64,000 nt of DNA from a virus, in the IMG/VR virus record IMGVR_UViG_3300003690_003261, positions 26,174-90,173 of that record; one strand, given 5' to 3'. A program made the position numbers and the translations under genes. A model generated the notes under the pieces. It was not told where the DNA came from and made no database searches. It was given only the letters and a program-made list of their open reading frames with translations. Positions 1 to 6,742 of this stretch are shown here, piece by piece. How positions within the stretch are numbered: position 1 is the stretch's first letter; each line of letters begins with the position of its first letter.

Positions 1-127
1 GCCTCTTGTCAAGTTTCCGCAGCGCTATTTGGCCGCGGGCGGCTAGCTCATCGGCGTCCATCGAGAACGTATCTCCTTCAAGCTCTTCCTTGATAATCTC
101 TTTTAGTCTTTGTTTAGTGATTTTCAC
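1..127 (-). CDS. Short protein with MKI-type N-terminal motif, 3' end outside window
   Basis: The GTG start at 127 overlaps the TGA of the preceding gene by four bases (GTGA) and has an AGGAG ribosome site 7 bases upstream. The 42 visible codons begin (M)KITKQRLKEIIKEEL and continue with an acidic stretch, then run off the window. The first 16 residues are nearly the same as those of the next gene upstream (MKISATRLKQIIKEEL), while the remainder differs. So two consecutive genes share only their N-terminal helix. Function is not recognised. The shared basic amphipathic start containing I-K-E resembles a capsid-targeting or prohead-protease peptide, but that is inference. Confidence 0.7.
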   Translation of the reverse strand, partial: MKITKQRLKEIIKEELEGDTFSMDADELAARGQIALRKLDKR

Positions 128-339
128 TTTAGTTCTCCTCGCTCTTCCATTGAGTGGGCGATTGCAACAGCCTGATCTTTAGACTTGCCTTCTTTGTCCA
201 CAAGATAAGAAATCTTCCGTGAAATTCTTTCGTCTTTGGTTTTTTGAGTCTCTTTTAATTCCTGCGTCCCGCGGTGAAACTCTCGGTAAAAGAGTTCCTC
301 TTTGATAATTTGTTTTAAACGGGTGGCTGAGATTTTCAC
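124..339 (-). CDS. 71-aa protein with MKI-type N-terminal motif
   Basis: GTG start at 339 with AGGAG five bases upstream; the ribosome site overlaps the TAG of the primase gene. The protein has two parts. Residues 1-16 are the basic amphipathic motif MKISATRLKQIIKEEL, shared with the following gene. Residues about 42-71 are a helical segment containing EGKSKDQAVAIAHSMEE, a pattern I associate with short phage and bacterial proteins of unknown function. It contains no cysteine and no membrane segment. The role is unknown. The N-terminus could direct packaging into the capsid and be clipped after the I-K-E sequence if the phage has a T4-type prohead protease. Confidence 0.75.
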   Translation of the reverse strand: MKISATRLKQIIKEELFYREFHRGTQELKETQKTKDERISRKISYLVDKEGKSKDQAVAIAHSMEERGELK

Positions 340-347
340 TGGGGCTC

Positions 348-1283
348 CTACACAGACATTGCAAGCGTCAACAATAAATAGTTGTCCGGAGTGATAAGGG
401 TCGCATTTTCAAGGCATTTCTGGAATTGTTCCTTGGCCATAGACCCAACGTCTTCATTATCGCCAATATCAACCTTCCAAACTTCTATGTCAAAATCAAG
501 TAAGATCTTGATAACTTCTAGTTCCTTTTTCTTTGCGTCGGGATCCAATGCAACATATACTCCTGCGTCTTCTTTAACGATCTTACGAAGTAAAATCGAG
601 TGTTGATTCAGAGTAGAACCGAGGATAGGGACCGCATTACGGCCAGCAATAATCGCATCAAAAATCCCTTCGACCAGAACAATGTCTGAACTCCAATCCA
701 CAAACAAATCGTTAAATATAATGTTCTTGCTTGCTGGAGGATTTTTATACTTTGGGTAATAGGCGCGATCAAACGATCTAGAAATGAAGTAGTTTAAATC
801 ACCTTCGTCATCAAACGACGGAATAATGACTCTACCTTCATATTCTCCTTCGCTACAATAGCCCATCTTCCACCAAACAATATCTTGTTTTCCGATGTTT
901 CGTTTTCTTAGATAGTTCATTGCAGCGAACCCGGTAGGGGGCATCTCTTTATTCGCTAAAGAAACGAAACCCTCGGGCATCTCAAGTATTTGTTTTTCTT
1001 CTATTTTCTTGGTAAATAAATCTTCGAGTTTCTCGAAATCAATTTCCGATGTAAAATCCCTCCACTGAGATTTATCGTGGTTTGTGCCGAAGCGTCGAAC
1101 GACACGGTAGAGGTTCTTACCCCGAGTATCGCATACCCAGCACTTATAATAGCCTTTGTCGAGATTTACGGAAAACTTGCGCTTGTGGTGGTCGCAGTAG
1201 GGGCACTTAAAAAGAAACTCGTTGTTGGTCCGATACGAGGACCCCAGCACACTAGTCAGTATTTTGAGTTTCTTCTCTTTCAC
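348..1283 (-). CDS. DNA primase (zinc ribbon plus Toprim)
   Basis: A 311-aa primase of the DnaG/T4 gp61 type, which makes RNA primers for lagging-strand synthesis. The N-terminal zinc ribbon is visible as CPYC (C27, C30) and CWVC (C48, C51). The C-terminal half carries the Toprim core, with the acidic motif LVEGIFDA (E205) and the metal-binding ALDPDA (D247, D249). I chose the GTG at 1283 over the TTG at 1304 because it has an AGG eight bases upstream and reduces the overlap with the resolvase gene to 32 bases; the TTG lacks a ribosome site. It sits directly after the RuvC-like resolvase, so this is a replication/recombination pair at the end of the virion operon. Confidence 0.88.
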   Translation of the reverse strand: MKEKKLKILTSVLGSSYRTNNEFLFKCPYCDHHKRKFSVNLDKGYYKCWVCDTRGKNLYRVVRRFGTNHDKSQWRDFTSEIDFEKLEDLFTKKIEEKQILEMPEGFVSLANKEMPPTGFAAMNYLRKRNIGKQDIVWWKMGYCSEGEYEGRVIIPSFDDEGDLNYFISRSFDRAYYPKYKNPPASKNIIFNDLFVDWSSDIVLVEGIFDAIIAGRNAVPILGSTLNQHSILLRKIVKEDAGVYVALDPDAKKKELEVIKILLDFDIEVWKVDIGDNEDVGSMAKEQFQKCLENATLITPDNYLLLTLAMSV

Positions 1284-1785
1284 GAATCCAGCCTGCCTTT
1301 GCAATCACATAACTATCCGACCGATCATTATAGCCGGCCTTTGGATTTCCATGTTTTGTATATTGTACATCAAAACCAGGTACGCTGTCAACTACAAATT
1401 GAAGTGTAACTGCTTTTGCTTTCTGTCCCTTGGGGACTTTGATACCGCATGCCTTGCGGGCTGATGTGGCGGCCAAATAGTGAGGATCTTGCCCAAACAT
1501 ATTATAGCACAGCCAAGAAACAATGCCATTGATTTTTGATAAAAGCGAAAGGGTTTGTGCCGACGAGAAACCAGATCGAAAGGATTGTAGAGACTGTTCA
1601 ATATAAACTTGTTCTATCTCATATCGTTCGTTGATGTCTTCAAGGCGCGCGCTAATGATTCGTATTTTTTTAAAAAAATTCTTTTCTTTTCGTAGATCAA
1701 CGTGATCACAGGCAAGTATGTGGCCCTCATAATCTAATATTGTGTATCCAGTTATGCTAGTGGATATATCTAATCCTAAAATCAT
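1252..1785 (-). CDS. RuvC-like Holliday junction resolvase
   Basis: A 177-aa RNase H-fold nuclease of the RuvC superfamily, expected to resolve branched DNA before packaging. Candidate catalytic acids are D6 in GLDIST, E63 in YIEQ, and D154/D157 in NDRSDSYVIA. The length matches RuvC (about 170 aa). The ATG at 1785 shares its A with the TAA of the 38-aa gene upstream and is preceded by GGGGG. T4 itself uses the unrelated endonuclease VII (gp49), so here a RuvC-type enzyme probably takes that role; this is inference. It overlaps the primase start. Confidence 0.85.
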   Translation of the reverse strand: MILGLDISTSITGYTILDYEGHILACDHVDLRKEKNFFKKIRIISARLEDINERYEIEQVYIEQSLQSFRSGFSSAQTLSLLSKINGIVSWLCYNMFGQDPHYLAATSARKACGIKVPKGQKAKAVTLQFVVDSVPGFDVQYTKHGNPKAGYNDRSDSYVIAKAGWIREREETQNTD

Positions 1786-1901
1786 TAGTCCCCCATATCT
1801 AACTTCTCTATCTCTAAATCTTCAATTTTTATACGAAAAGAAATTTTGGCTTTTTTGTTGCCCTTTTCTATAATAACCGAATTCCCTCGCGGGTCATACA
1901 C
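1785..1901 (-). CDS. 38-aa protein of unknown function
   Basis: A short open frame that fills the only apparent gap of more than 60 bases in this part of the window. The GTG start at 1901 overlaps the TAG of the structural gene upstream by one base, and its TAA overlaps the ATG of the resolvase gene by one base. This end-to-end coupling is typical of real genes here. The product starts VYDPRGNSVIIEKGNKKAK and ends in an acidic helix (IEDLEIEKLDMGD). It has no cysteine and no membrane segment. No strong ribosome site is visible, so translation is probably coupled to the upstream gene. Function unknown. Confidence 0.6.
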   Translation of the reverse strand: MYDPRGNSVIIEKGNKKAKISFRIKIEDLEIEKLDMGD

Positions 1902-3211
1902 TATATATCAAGCTCAATTTTAAATGTAAAATCGCGTTGGGATGTTTTTTTGACGGGTGTTGCCGGCTTTGCTATAGCAATCAAATTCATATTCTTGTCG
2001 TATATCCCAACCTTACAAATATAAGTGGTCCTCTCAAACGATCCAGTAGGAGTATTATATGAAGAACTAACAATATTTTTAATACCTAATTCTTGATTTT
2101 GTACATATCCCATGTTGCTTGTAGCCGGTACCGAGGATGAGGACACCACAAAAGTAGGGTTGCTAGACTGATTCAGTTCCCCCTTGGGGGCCGTGGCAAA
2201 CATAGTGAGAGTTTGTGTTCTAGAGGTCCCGCTCATCTCGATCATAAAAGAGGACGAGGGCGCCATAACGGGACCGCCCGGGAGTGAAGCGCCAAAATTA
2301 ACCCAATTAGGATAAGAATTTGTACCGCCATAATCCTCCGTATGCTGGCCGGAGCTGATATCCCAAGACCCGGTAAGGACGAAAAAGCCTTCATTATATA
2401 AAGCAACTCCCGCAACGCTCCCCGATCCAGCGGAGCCCGGAGGACCAGTTTGCCACAACACTCCATTTTGGTTTTTATCTTCCAGTCTCCCCTTAAGAGC
2501 GCCAGAAATATAAAAATCTAACTTTATTGTGCCGGGTTTAACTTTAGAGCCGTAGAAAATGGTGGGAATATTAATGAGCCCCACTTGTACGCTGTTTAAA
2601 TCCCGACCCAACAGAGTAGAAGAATAGGCATAATGTGGGCTTAAATAGGTATAATGATTTAATGTATTTTTTAAAGTTCGCAGATGCGAAACCGATCCAT
2701 AATCAGTTATTTGAAGACCACTTGTGTCGGTTTCTACCACCACCGGAGGAACATGTCGAGCAGTGGTTGCAGTGTAATATTCTCTGGTTATAGAAGAAGT
2801 ATATGGAAGCGTTCCAATAAACACATCCCCTGCGGCTCCTTGGGAAAAAGCGGTTGATGAAACAGAACCAAACCCAAGACGGGTAGAATCTTTAACCATA
2901 AACTGGTAAAGAAGCCCGGTATCACGAATTGATTTATCTGGTTGTACAATACCGTCCTCATCCGTAACGACGGTGATGTAGCGATTGAGCTGTAAATCTA
3001 CAGAGGAAGAAACAAATTTTCTATCAATATTTAGTTCAAAAAGGCTAATATTGTTGGGAGTTGTACACCGGATAGATCCGGTAAAAGAACCTGAAATATT
3101 AGGAGTGTTGTTATAGTATGCCGAACCACTGTAAATGAAGTACTTTGTTTCAGGGTACGTTTTTAGGGTGTTGACATATATATCGTTTCGATTGAACTTA
3201 TAAACCGGCAT
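1901..3211 (-). CDS. Virion structural protein, paralogue of the next gene upstream
   Basis: A 436-aa protein rich in Ser, Thr, Gly and Tyr, as expected for a beta-rich tail or neck component. It has no signal peptide, membrane helix or enzyme motif. Its last 110 residues resemble the C-terminus of the 370-aa protein encoded at 3266..4378: NPTF/NPTY, then VGIYD/VGLYS, LIAIAK/LLAVAK, a P-x-KK step, and the ending FKIELDI/LRVRLDY. The two probably share an attachment or oligomerisation domain with different N-terminal parts. The ATG has AGGG eight bases upstream. Its place at the end of the virion operon suggests a structural role; the exact part is unknown. Confidence 0.72.
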   Translation of the reverse strand: MPVYKFNRNDIYVNTLKTYPETKYFIYSGSAYYNNTPNISGSFTGSIRCTTPNNISLFELNIDRKFVSSSVDLQLNRYITVVTDEDGIVQPDKSIRDTGLLYQFMVKDSTRLGFGSVSSTAFSQGAAGDVFIGTLPYTSSITREYYTATTARHVPPVVVETDTSGLQITDYGSVSHLRTLKNTLNHYTYLSPHYAYSSTLLGRDLNSVQVGLINIPTIFYGSKVKPGTIKLDFYISGALKGRLEDKNQNGVLWQTGPPGSAGSGSVAGVALYNEGFFVLTGSWDISSGQHTEDYGGTNSYPNWVNFGASLPGGPVMAPSSSFMIEMSGTSRTQTLTMFATAPKGELNQSSNPTFVVSSSSVPATSNMGYVQNQELGIKNIVSSSYNTPTGSFERTTYICKVGIYDKNMNLIAIAKPATPVKKTSQRDFTFKIELDI

Positions 3212-3265
3212 CTTAATTCCCTACTATTATAAGTAGTTGAGTGTTGTTGTTAACAAAAGCCGATA

Positions 3266-4378
3266 TTAGTAATCCAAACGAACCCTAAGAGTCAACTCCG
3301 AGGACGGATCCTTCTTAAGGGGTTCCGAAAGCTTTGCTACAGCCAGCAGTTCATTGTCAGCAGAATACAGTCCAACTGCCGTTGCATAACTAACCGGCGA
3401 ATCAGTTGAATTATTCTTCGTTACAATCTTACTCGCACTTAGGTAGGTAGGATTGGCAGAATAATTAAAATCATTGTGATTGGCCCGGCAGAAGTAAATT
3501 GTGGAATTCAACTCCGTCGTGTTATTAAATGAGAGGTTGTAGATCCGATGCCTAAAGTAGTTGCACGAGGCCGAAATTGTCGATCCCGTAAGACCGCTTA
3601 GATAGACCCGAGCACCCGAGGGTGCCTCGGTTGGATTAACAAATTGCACGTTCTGATCGAGCATACCATCATAGGCAGTTCCTTGAAATATGGCTCCGGT
3701 CAATACACAAACCCCTGCCTGGTAGTAAAGAAGCCCACAAGGCGCACTACTATCCAATGAAGTTCCTGCAGTGTTTGCTGCATACAGCAGGCCATACTCG
3801 CCGGCTGGTGAGTTTACTTTGAACCCAGACGATCCACTGGGGTCTGTAATTCTGATGCGATTTGCCCAGATTCCTTCCTTGGCGTCGGCGCCGACTGGAC
3901 TCCAGCCATAGCCTACCCCCATCTCTAAACTAAAGCTGCCCTTCTTAATTTCATCCTTGGCAAGTAACCGAGTAAAATTAAGAAAAATCGCATCGTTGAA
4001 CTTTGCACCACCTGTTAGATCCCCGTCGCGATCAAATTTACGAACGTTGCCGTTTTCATCAAATCCGGCTAAAACTTGCGCCATTTCGTTATAAATATTA
4101 ACCTTCTTGGTACGCATAGTGTTGCCACCGGCGCCGACGGGGTCGAAATCCGAGGCCATACCAAGCGTAACGTCGAAAATATGATTGGCCGACGAGCTAA
4201 GATAGGGATAATCATAAACTGATTGGAACATCCCATGTGCATAATTTTTAATATTGGCGTCTGCATAGGCGCCAGTTTCGTAGTTTACAATTGTACCAGT
4301 TATTGGAACTGCTTCGTGTAACAGATTTCTAGTCGAAACTACATCCTTTGGATCAATTGTTTTAAATGAAGAAGCCAT
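3266..4378 (-). CDS. Virion structural protein, paralogue of the following gene
   Basis: A 370-aa Ser/Thr/Gly/Asn-rich protein starting MASSFKTIDPKDVVSTRNLL. The C-terminal third matches the C-terminus of the following gene's product (see 1901..3211), so the pair probably arose by duplication and N-terminal divergence. The N-terminal two thirds contain short beta-type repeats such as GLLYAANTAG and GLLYYQAGV, which also occur in phage tail and fibre-attachment proteins. No catalytic motif is seen. A 54-base A+T-rich spacer separates the two paralogues. I infer a tail, neck or fibre-attachment role but cannot name the T4 equivalent. Confidence 0.72.
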   Translation of the reverse strand: MASSFKTIDPKDVVSTRNLLHEAVPITGTIVNYETGAYADANIKNYAHGMFQSVYDYPYLSSSANHIFDVTLGMASDFDPVGAGGNTMRTKKVNIYNEMAQVLAGFDENGNVRKFDRDGDLTGGAKFNDAIFLNFTRLLAKDEIKKGSFSLEMGVGYGWSPVGADAKEGIWANRIRITDPSGSSGFKVNSPAGEYGLLYAANTAGTSLDSSAPCGLLYYQAGVCVLTGAIFQGTAYDGMLDQNVQFVNPTEAPSGARVYLSGLTGSTISASCNYFRHRIYNLSFNNTTELNSTIYFCRANHNDFNYSANPTYLSASKIVTKNNSTDSPVSYATAVGLYSADNELLAVAKLSEPLKKDPSSELTLRVRLDY

Positions 4379-4396
4379 TGTTTATTTCCTTATTCC

Positions 4397-4912
4397 TTAT
4401 GTTAACTTAACAAACCTCAAAGGAATGTCTAGGCTATACCCAGTATTAACCCCTGATACTCTAATGGTAGAATCAATAAACCGATAAGGATTCGTGGCTG
4501 GGTCCAGAGGTGTACCGGCAGCATTCGCAATTGTCGCTGTTCCATCTGACCCCAATTGAGTAAAGAGAAAATCACTGTTTCGCAGTTCTAGGCTTGCGCC
4601 GACTCTAAGACTCAGCTTCGTACCTCTTGGTCCAGAAATACTAGAAGCTTCGGTTGCCCGTAAATTATTAACAAAGCCGCGGCCTTGGTCTCCTCCCACA
4701 AAATAATAATTAGCTATACCATCATCATCTAAATATGCGTATGTAGCGGGGGAGAGTTGGATATTTGATGCCGCATTAGCACTGGCAATGGCCGTCACAT
4801 TGTCTGCAGCCGGAAAGATCTGGCCTAGGCGGTTGTCAATCTGTACAATATATTGATTCTCAACAAGTTGGTCCGCAAGAGGATCTTCCTTGGCTAGTTC
4901 ATTGGTGTCCAA
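4397..4912 (-). CDS. C-terminal part of virion structural protein, probably reached by -1 frameshift
   Basis: An open frame of 171 codons counted from a TTG at 4912. This TTG lies inside the preceding gene (19-base overlap) and has AAGGA directly against it, too close for a normal ribosome site. No other in-frame start is close. The frame stays open upstream past 4945, where a U UUA AAC slippery heptamer in the preceding ORF would lead a ribosome into exactly this frame. I therefore read it as the C-terminal part of a 323-aa fusion with 4894..5367. From memory of related marine phage proteins, the stretch NQYIVQIDNRLG through the SLELRNSDFLFTQLG region belongs to the same polypeptide as the MGFLDNSG N-terminus. 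It has no enzyme motif. Confidence 0.7.
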   Translation of the reverse strand: MDTNELAKEDPLADQLVENQYIVQIDNRLGQIFPAADNVTAIASANAASNIQLSPATYAYLDDDGIANYYFVGGDQGRGFVNNLRATEASSISGPRGTKLSLRVGASLELRNSDFLFTQLGSDGTATIANAAGTPLDPATNPYRFIDSTIRVSGVNTGYSLDIPLRFVKLT

Positions 4913-5367
4913 TCCTTGGCCGGATCGTCGCCCGGGCGATATCCGTTTAAAATACCGGCGCCCAAAGTGGTTCCAAAACCAGTCTCAACTGTGCTCTTGT
5001 CAACAGGGACAACAAACCCACTAGCATCGCCCAAACTGGCCATCTCAGAGCCCAACCCAGACTGTGTGAAAAGTTTAATAACTGGGAGATAGAGCAAGTC
5101 ATTATCGTTAATAGTCAAAAGTCGAGACTTCATGCTCGACATATTGTTGGTAAAAGCTTCTAAAACCGGAGTCTGAAGAATGCTGATATCATAATAGGCG
5201 GATCCGCTCGTATTATTTTTATCGTAGAGCGTATAGTCGATTTCATCATCGCCTAACGCAAACTTGTCTATTTTGAAGCTTCCGTCGCCCTTGGCTAGCC
5301 GGAGACGCCCCGTATCAGTTAAAACCGCATCAAGTATAATATCACCTGAATTATCTAAGAAACCCAT
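4894..5367 (-). CDS. Virion structural protein, N-terminal part (MGFLDNSG family)
   Basis: 157 codons from an ATG at 5367 with GAGAGG upstream. The product begins MGFLDNSGDIILDAVLTDTG and includes FALGDDEIDY and ILQTPVLEAF, which I recognise as a structural-protein type from T4-like marine phages; no precise function is known to me. The zero frame ends at TAG 4894. A slippery heptamer and inverted repeat at 4922..4951 lie 16-17 codons before that stop. They would give two products: a 157-aa short form and a 323-aa fused form including 4397..4912. The pattern ILDAVLTDTGR...DDEIDY recurs as MLEVQLTEYGK...DDEILY in the 326-aa protein at 12214..13194, so the two are probably distant relatives. 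Confidence 0.82.
   Translation of the reverse strand: MGFLDNSGDIILDAVLTDTGRLRLAKGDGSFKIDKFALGDDEIDYTLYDKNNTSGSAYYDISILQTPVLEAFTNNMSSMKSRLLTINDNDLLYLPVIKLFTQSGLGSEMASLGDASGFVVPVDKSTVETGFGTTLGAGILNGYRPGDDPAKDWTPMN
4922..4951 (-). promoter_or_regulatory. Candidate -1 programmed frameshift signal (U UUA AAC plus hairpin)
   Basis: On the coding strand 4951-4945 reads T TTA AAC, in the reading frame of the 157-aa ORF (codons ATT TTA AAC). This is a canonical X XXY YYZ heptamer. After a 5-base spacer, 4939-4928 is the perfect inverted repeat TCGCCCGGGCGA. It could fold as a TCGC/GCGA stem with a CCGG loop, extended by an outer GGAT/ATCC pairing (4944-4941 with 4925-4922). A -1 slip enters the frame of 4397..4912. 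The heptamer, frame, spacing and hairpin are directly visible; use in vivo is inferred. A one-base deletion in the sequence is the alternative. Confidence 0.6.
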
Positions 5368-5415
5368 ATCTTTTTAAACCTCTCTATATAAATAGTGAAT
5401 AAATTATTATTATTC

Positions 5416-6741
5416 CTATGGAATGACAACTCCATCATTTTTAAACGTCATGTTTAAATCAATCTTTCTGCCCGTCTTTTTACTAGTTACTCTAATTTTG
5501 AACTTCTTGCCCCATACCGAAGACACTTGTCTGACCTCTGTCGTCCCTAAAATATTAGGATCTGGGGCCTCATTAATCCCCACCACTCCGGGCGTGGATG
5601 CGGCGGAATCGTAAAAAGTCTGTGTGGAACGCGGCCGGACAGCCAAAAATCGGCGGCCGGTCTTTTTGTAGTCGTACTTCTGTGATTCAAAGGCAAATAT
5701 CTTTGTTCTCAAAAACATCTGGCCCCTATTGTCAACCATTTCAACCTCGACTATATATGTCGGATTAGAAATGTTGTCGTGTATATCTATTGATCGCGCG
5801 CAATACCAATACGTACGATTGGGCACGAGCCCATCCACAAAAGCCACAGCCGTCGAAAACTTGTCAGGACCTAGCTGAGCCTGAATTGGAGCATCCGTCC
5901 GATTAAACCCCTTGAAATCATTATAACTTGTTGGTTTGTGCGAAATTCTGAACAGCTCATACTTTCGAATTGGATCATCATTACGGTACTGGAGCTTTTC
6001 AAGACCATTCGCGCCTATAGCAATGTTGGCCAAATCTTGTTCTGTGAGAGTAATTTTATGCTGTGAGAAGTATTCTTCCACTACAAACGTTACATCCGTA
6101 TCTCTTAGAATGATCGGCTTTTCCTTCTTCTCTCCGGCGTTGGAATTGAATAATACCAGGACTCTGTTGTTCACACCAACATATGGAACAAACGTTATAT
6201 CTGGAGGTATGGGCGGATTATCGGTGACAGTAGAAGTAAGACCACAGTAACTAGTTCCGATGGCTCTAATATTTGGCTTATTATCAACGGTAACTTCAGC
6301 AACTGGTGGACCATTCAAAAGAATTTGAGAACTGGTCAAGCCGCCGTCCGATCCATGCTCACCTGAATGAAATAATAAAGTAAACGCCTCGTTGTCCTCG
6401 TTGTAGATCCTATATTCAATGGCTAATTCTCGGCTGGCGCGGCCCAAATTCACACTCTCAACCGATGGACTCCCGGGTGCCGGGGGAGCGATCGGGCGCA
6501 CCCTCGCGGTAATGTGATATAAACGAGGAGCTATACCGTTTTCATATGCGGCCTCAAAAGCAGTTTGAACTCTTTCTATAAATGTATAAACCGAAAGATT
6601 CTCATCGGGCGAAAACTCAATGGGGCCTACCGAAAAAGTGCTCGCGAGGGCTGTGCCGGTCGTGACAGGGGAAGTATCAGGATCCCCTTGACTTACATCA
6701 AAACTATTTTCAGCTATATCTATATACCAATAAAAATTCAT
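5416..6741 (-). CDS. Virion structural protein, 441 aa, possible Ig/FN3-like segment
   Basis: A 441-aa protein starting MNFYWYIDIAENSFDVSQGD. Residues about 245-345 resemble a fibronectin type III or Ig-like module: YELFRISHKPTS, then VPNRTYWYCARSIDIHDNIS and YIVEVEMVDNRG. The C-terminus is basic (KKFKIRVTSKKTGRKID). No signal peptide, membrane helix or active-site motif is seen. It begins one base after the stop of the 816-aa gene and lies between other structural genes, so a tail or baseplate role is likely. I do not recognise a specific T4 counterpart. The spacer downstream (5368..5415) is A+T-rich with AAT repeats and holds nothing else I can name. Confidence 0.7.
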   Translation of the reverse strand: MNFYWYIDIAENSFDVSQGDPDTSPVTTGTALASTFSVGPIEFSPDENLSVYTFIERVQTAFEAAYENGIAPRLYHITARVRPIAPPAPGSPSVESVNLGRASRELAIEYRIYNEDNEAFTLLFHSGEHGSDGGLTSSQILLNGPPVAEVTVDNKPNIRAIGTSYCGLTSTVTDNPPIPPDITFVPYVGVNNRVLVLFNSNAGEKKEKPIILRDTDVTFVVEEYFSQHKITLTEQDLANIAIGANGLEKLQYRNDDPIRKYELFRISHKPTSYNDFKGFNRTDAPIQAQLGPDKFSTAVAFVDGLVPNRTYWYCARSIDIHDNISNPTYIVEVEMVDNRGQMFLRTKIFAFESQKYDYKKTGRRFLAVRPRSTQTFYDSAASTPGVVGINEAPDPNILGTTEVRQVSSVWGKKFKIRVTSKKTGRKIDLNMTFKNDGVVIP

Positions 6742-6742
6742 T

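Noticed and set aside
1284-1304. TTG start for the primase at 1304
   Set aside because: It has no ribosome site and lengthens the overlap with the resolvase gene. The GTG at 1283 has an AGG at the right distance.
5387-5394. TATAAATA on the plus strand, identical to the T4 late promoter box
   Set aside because: It points rightwards, against all genes, into the antisense of the 441-aa structural gene. In an A+T-rich spacer it can occur by chance.
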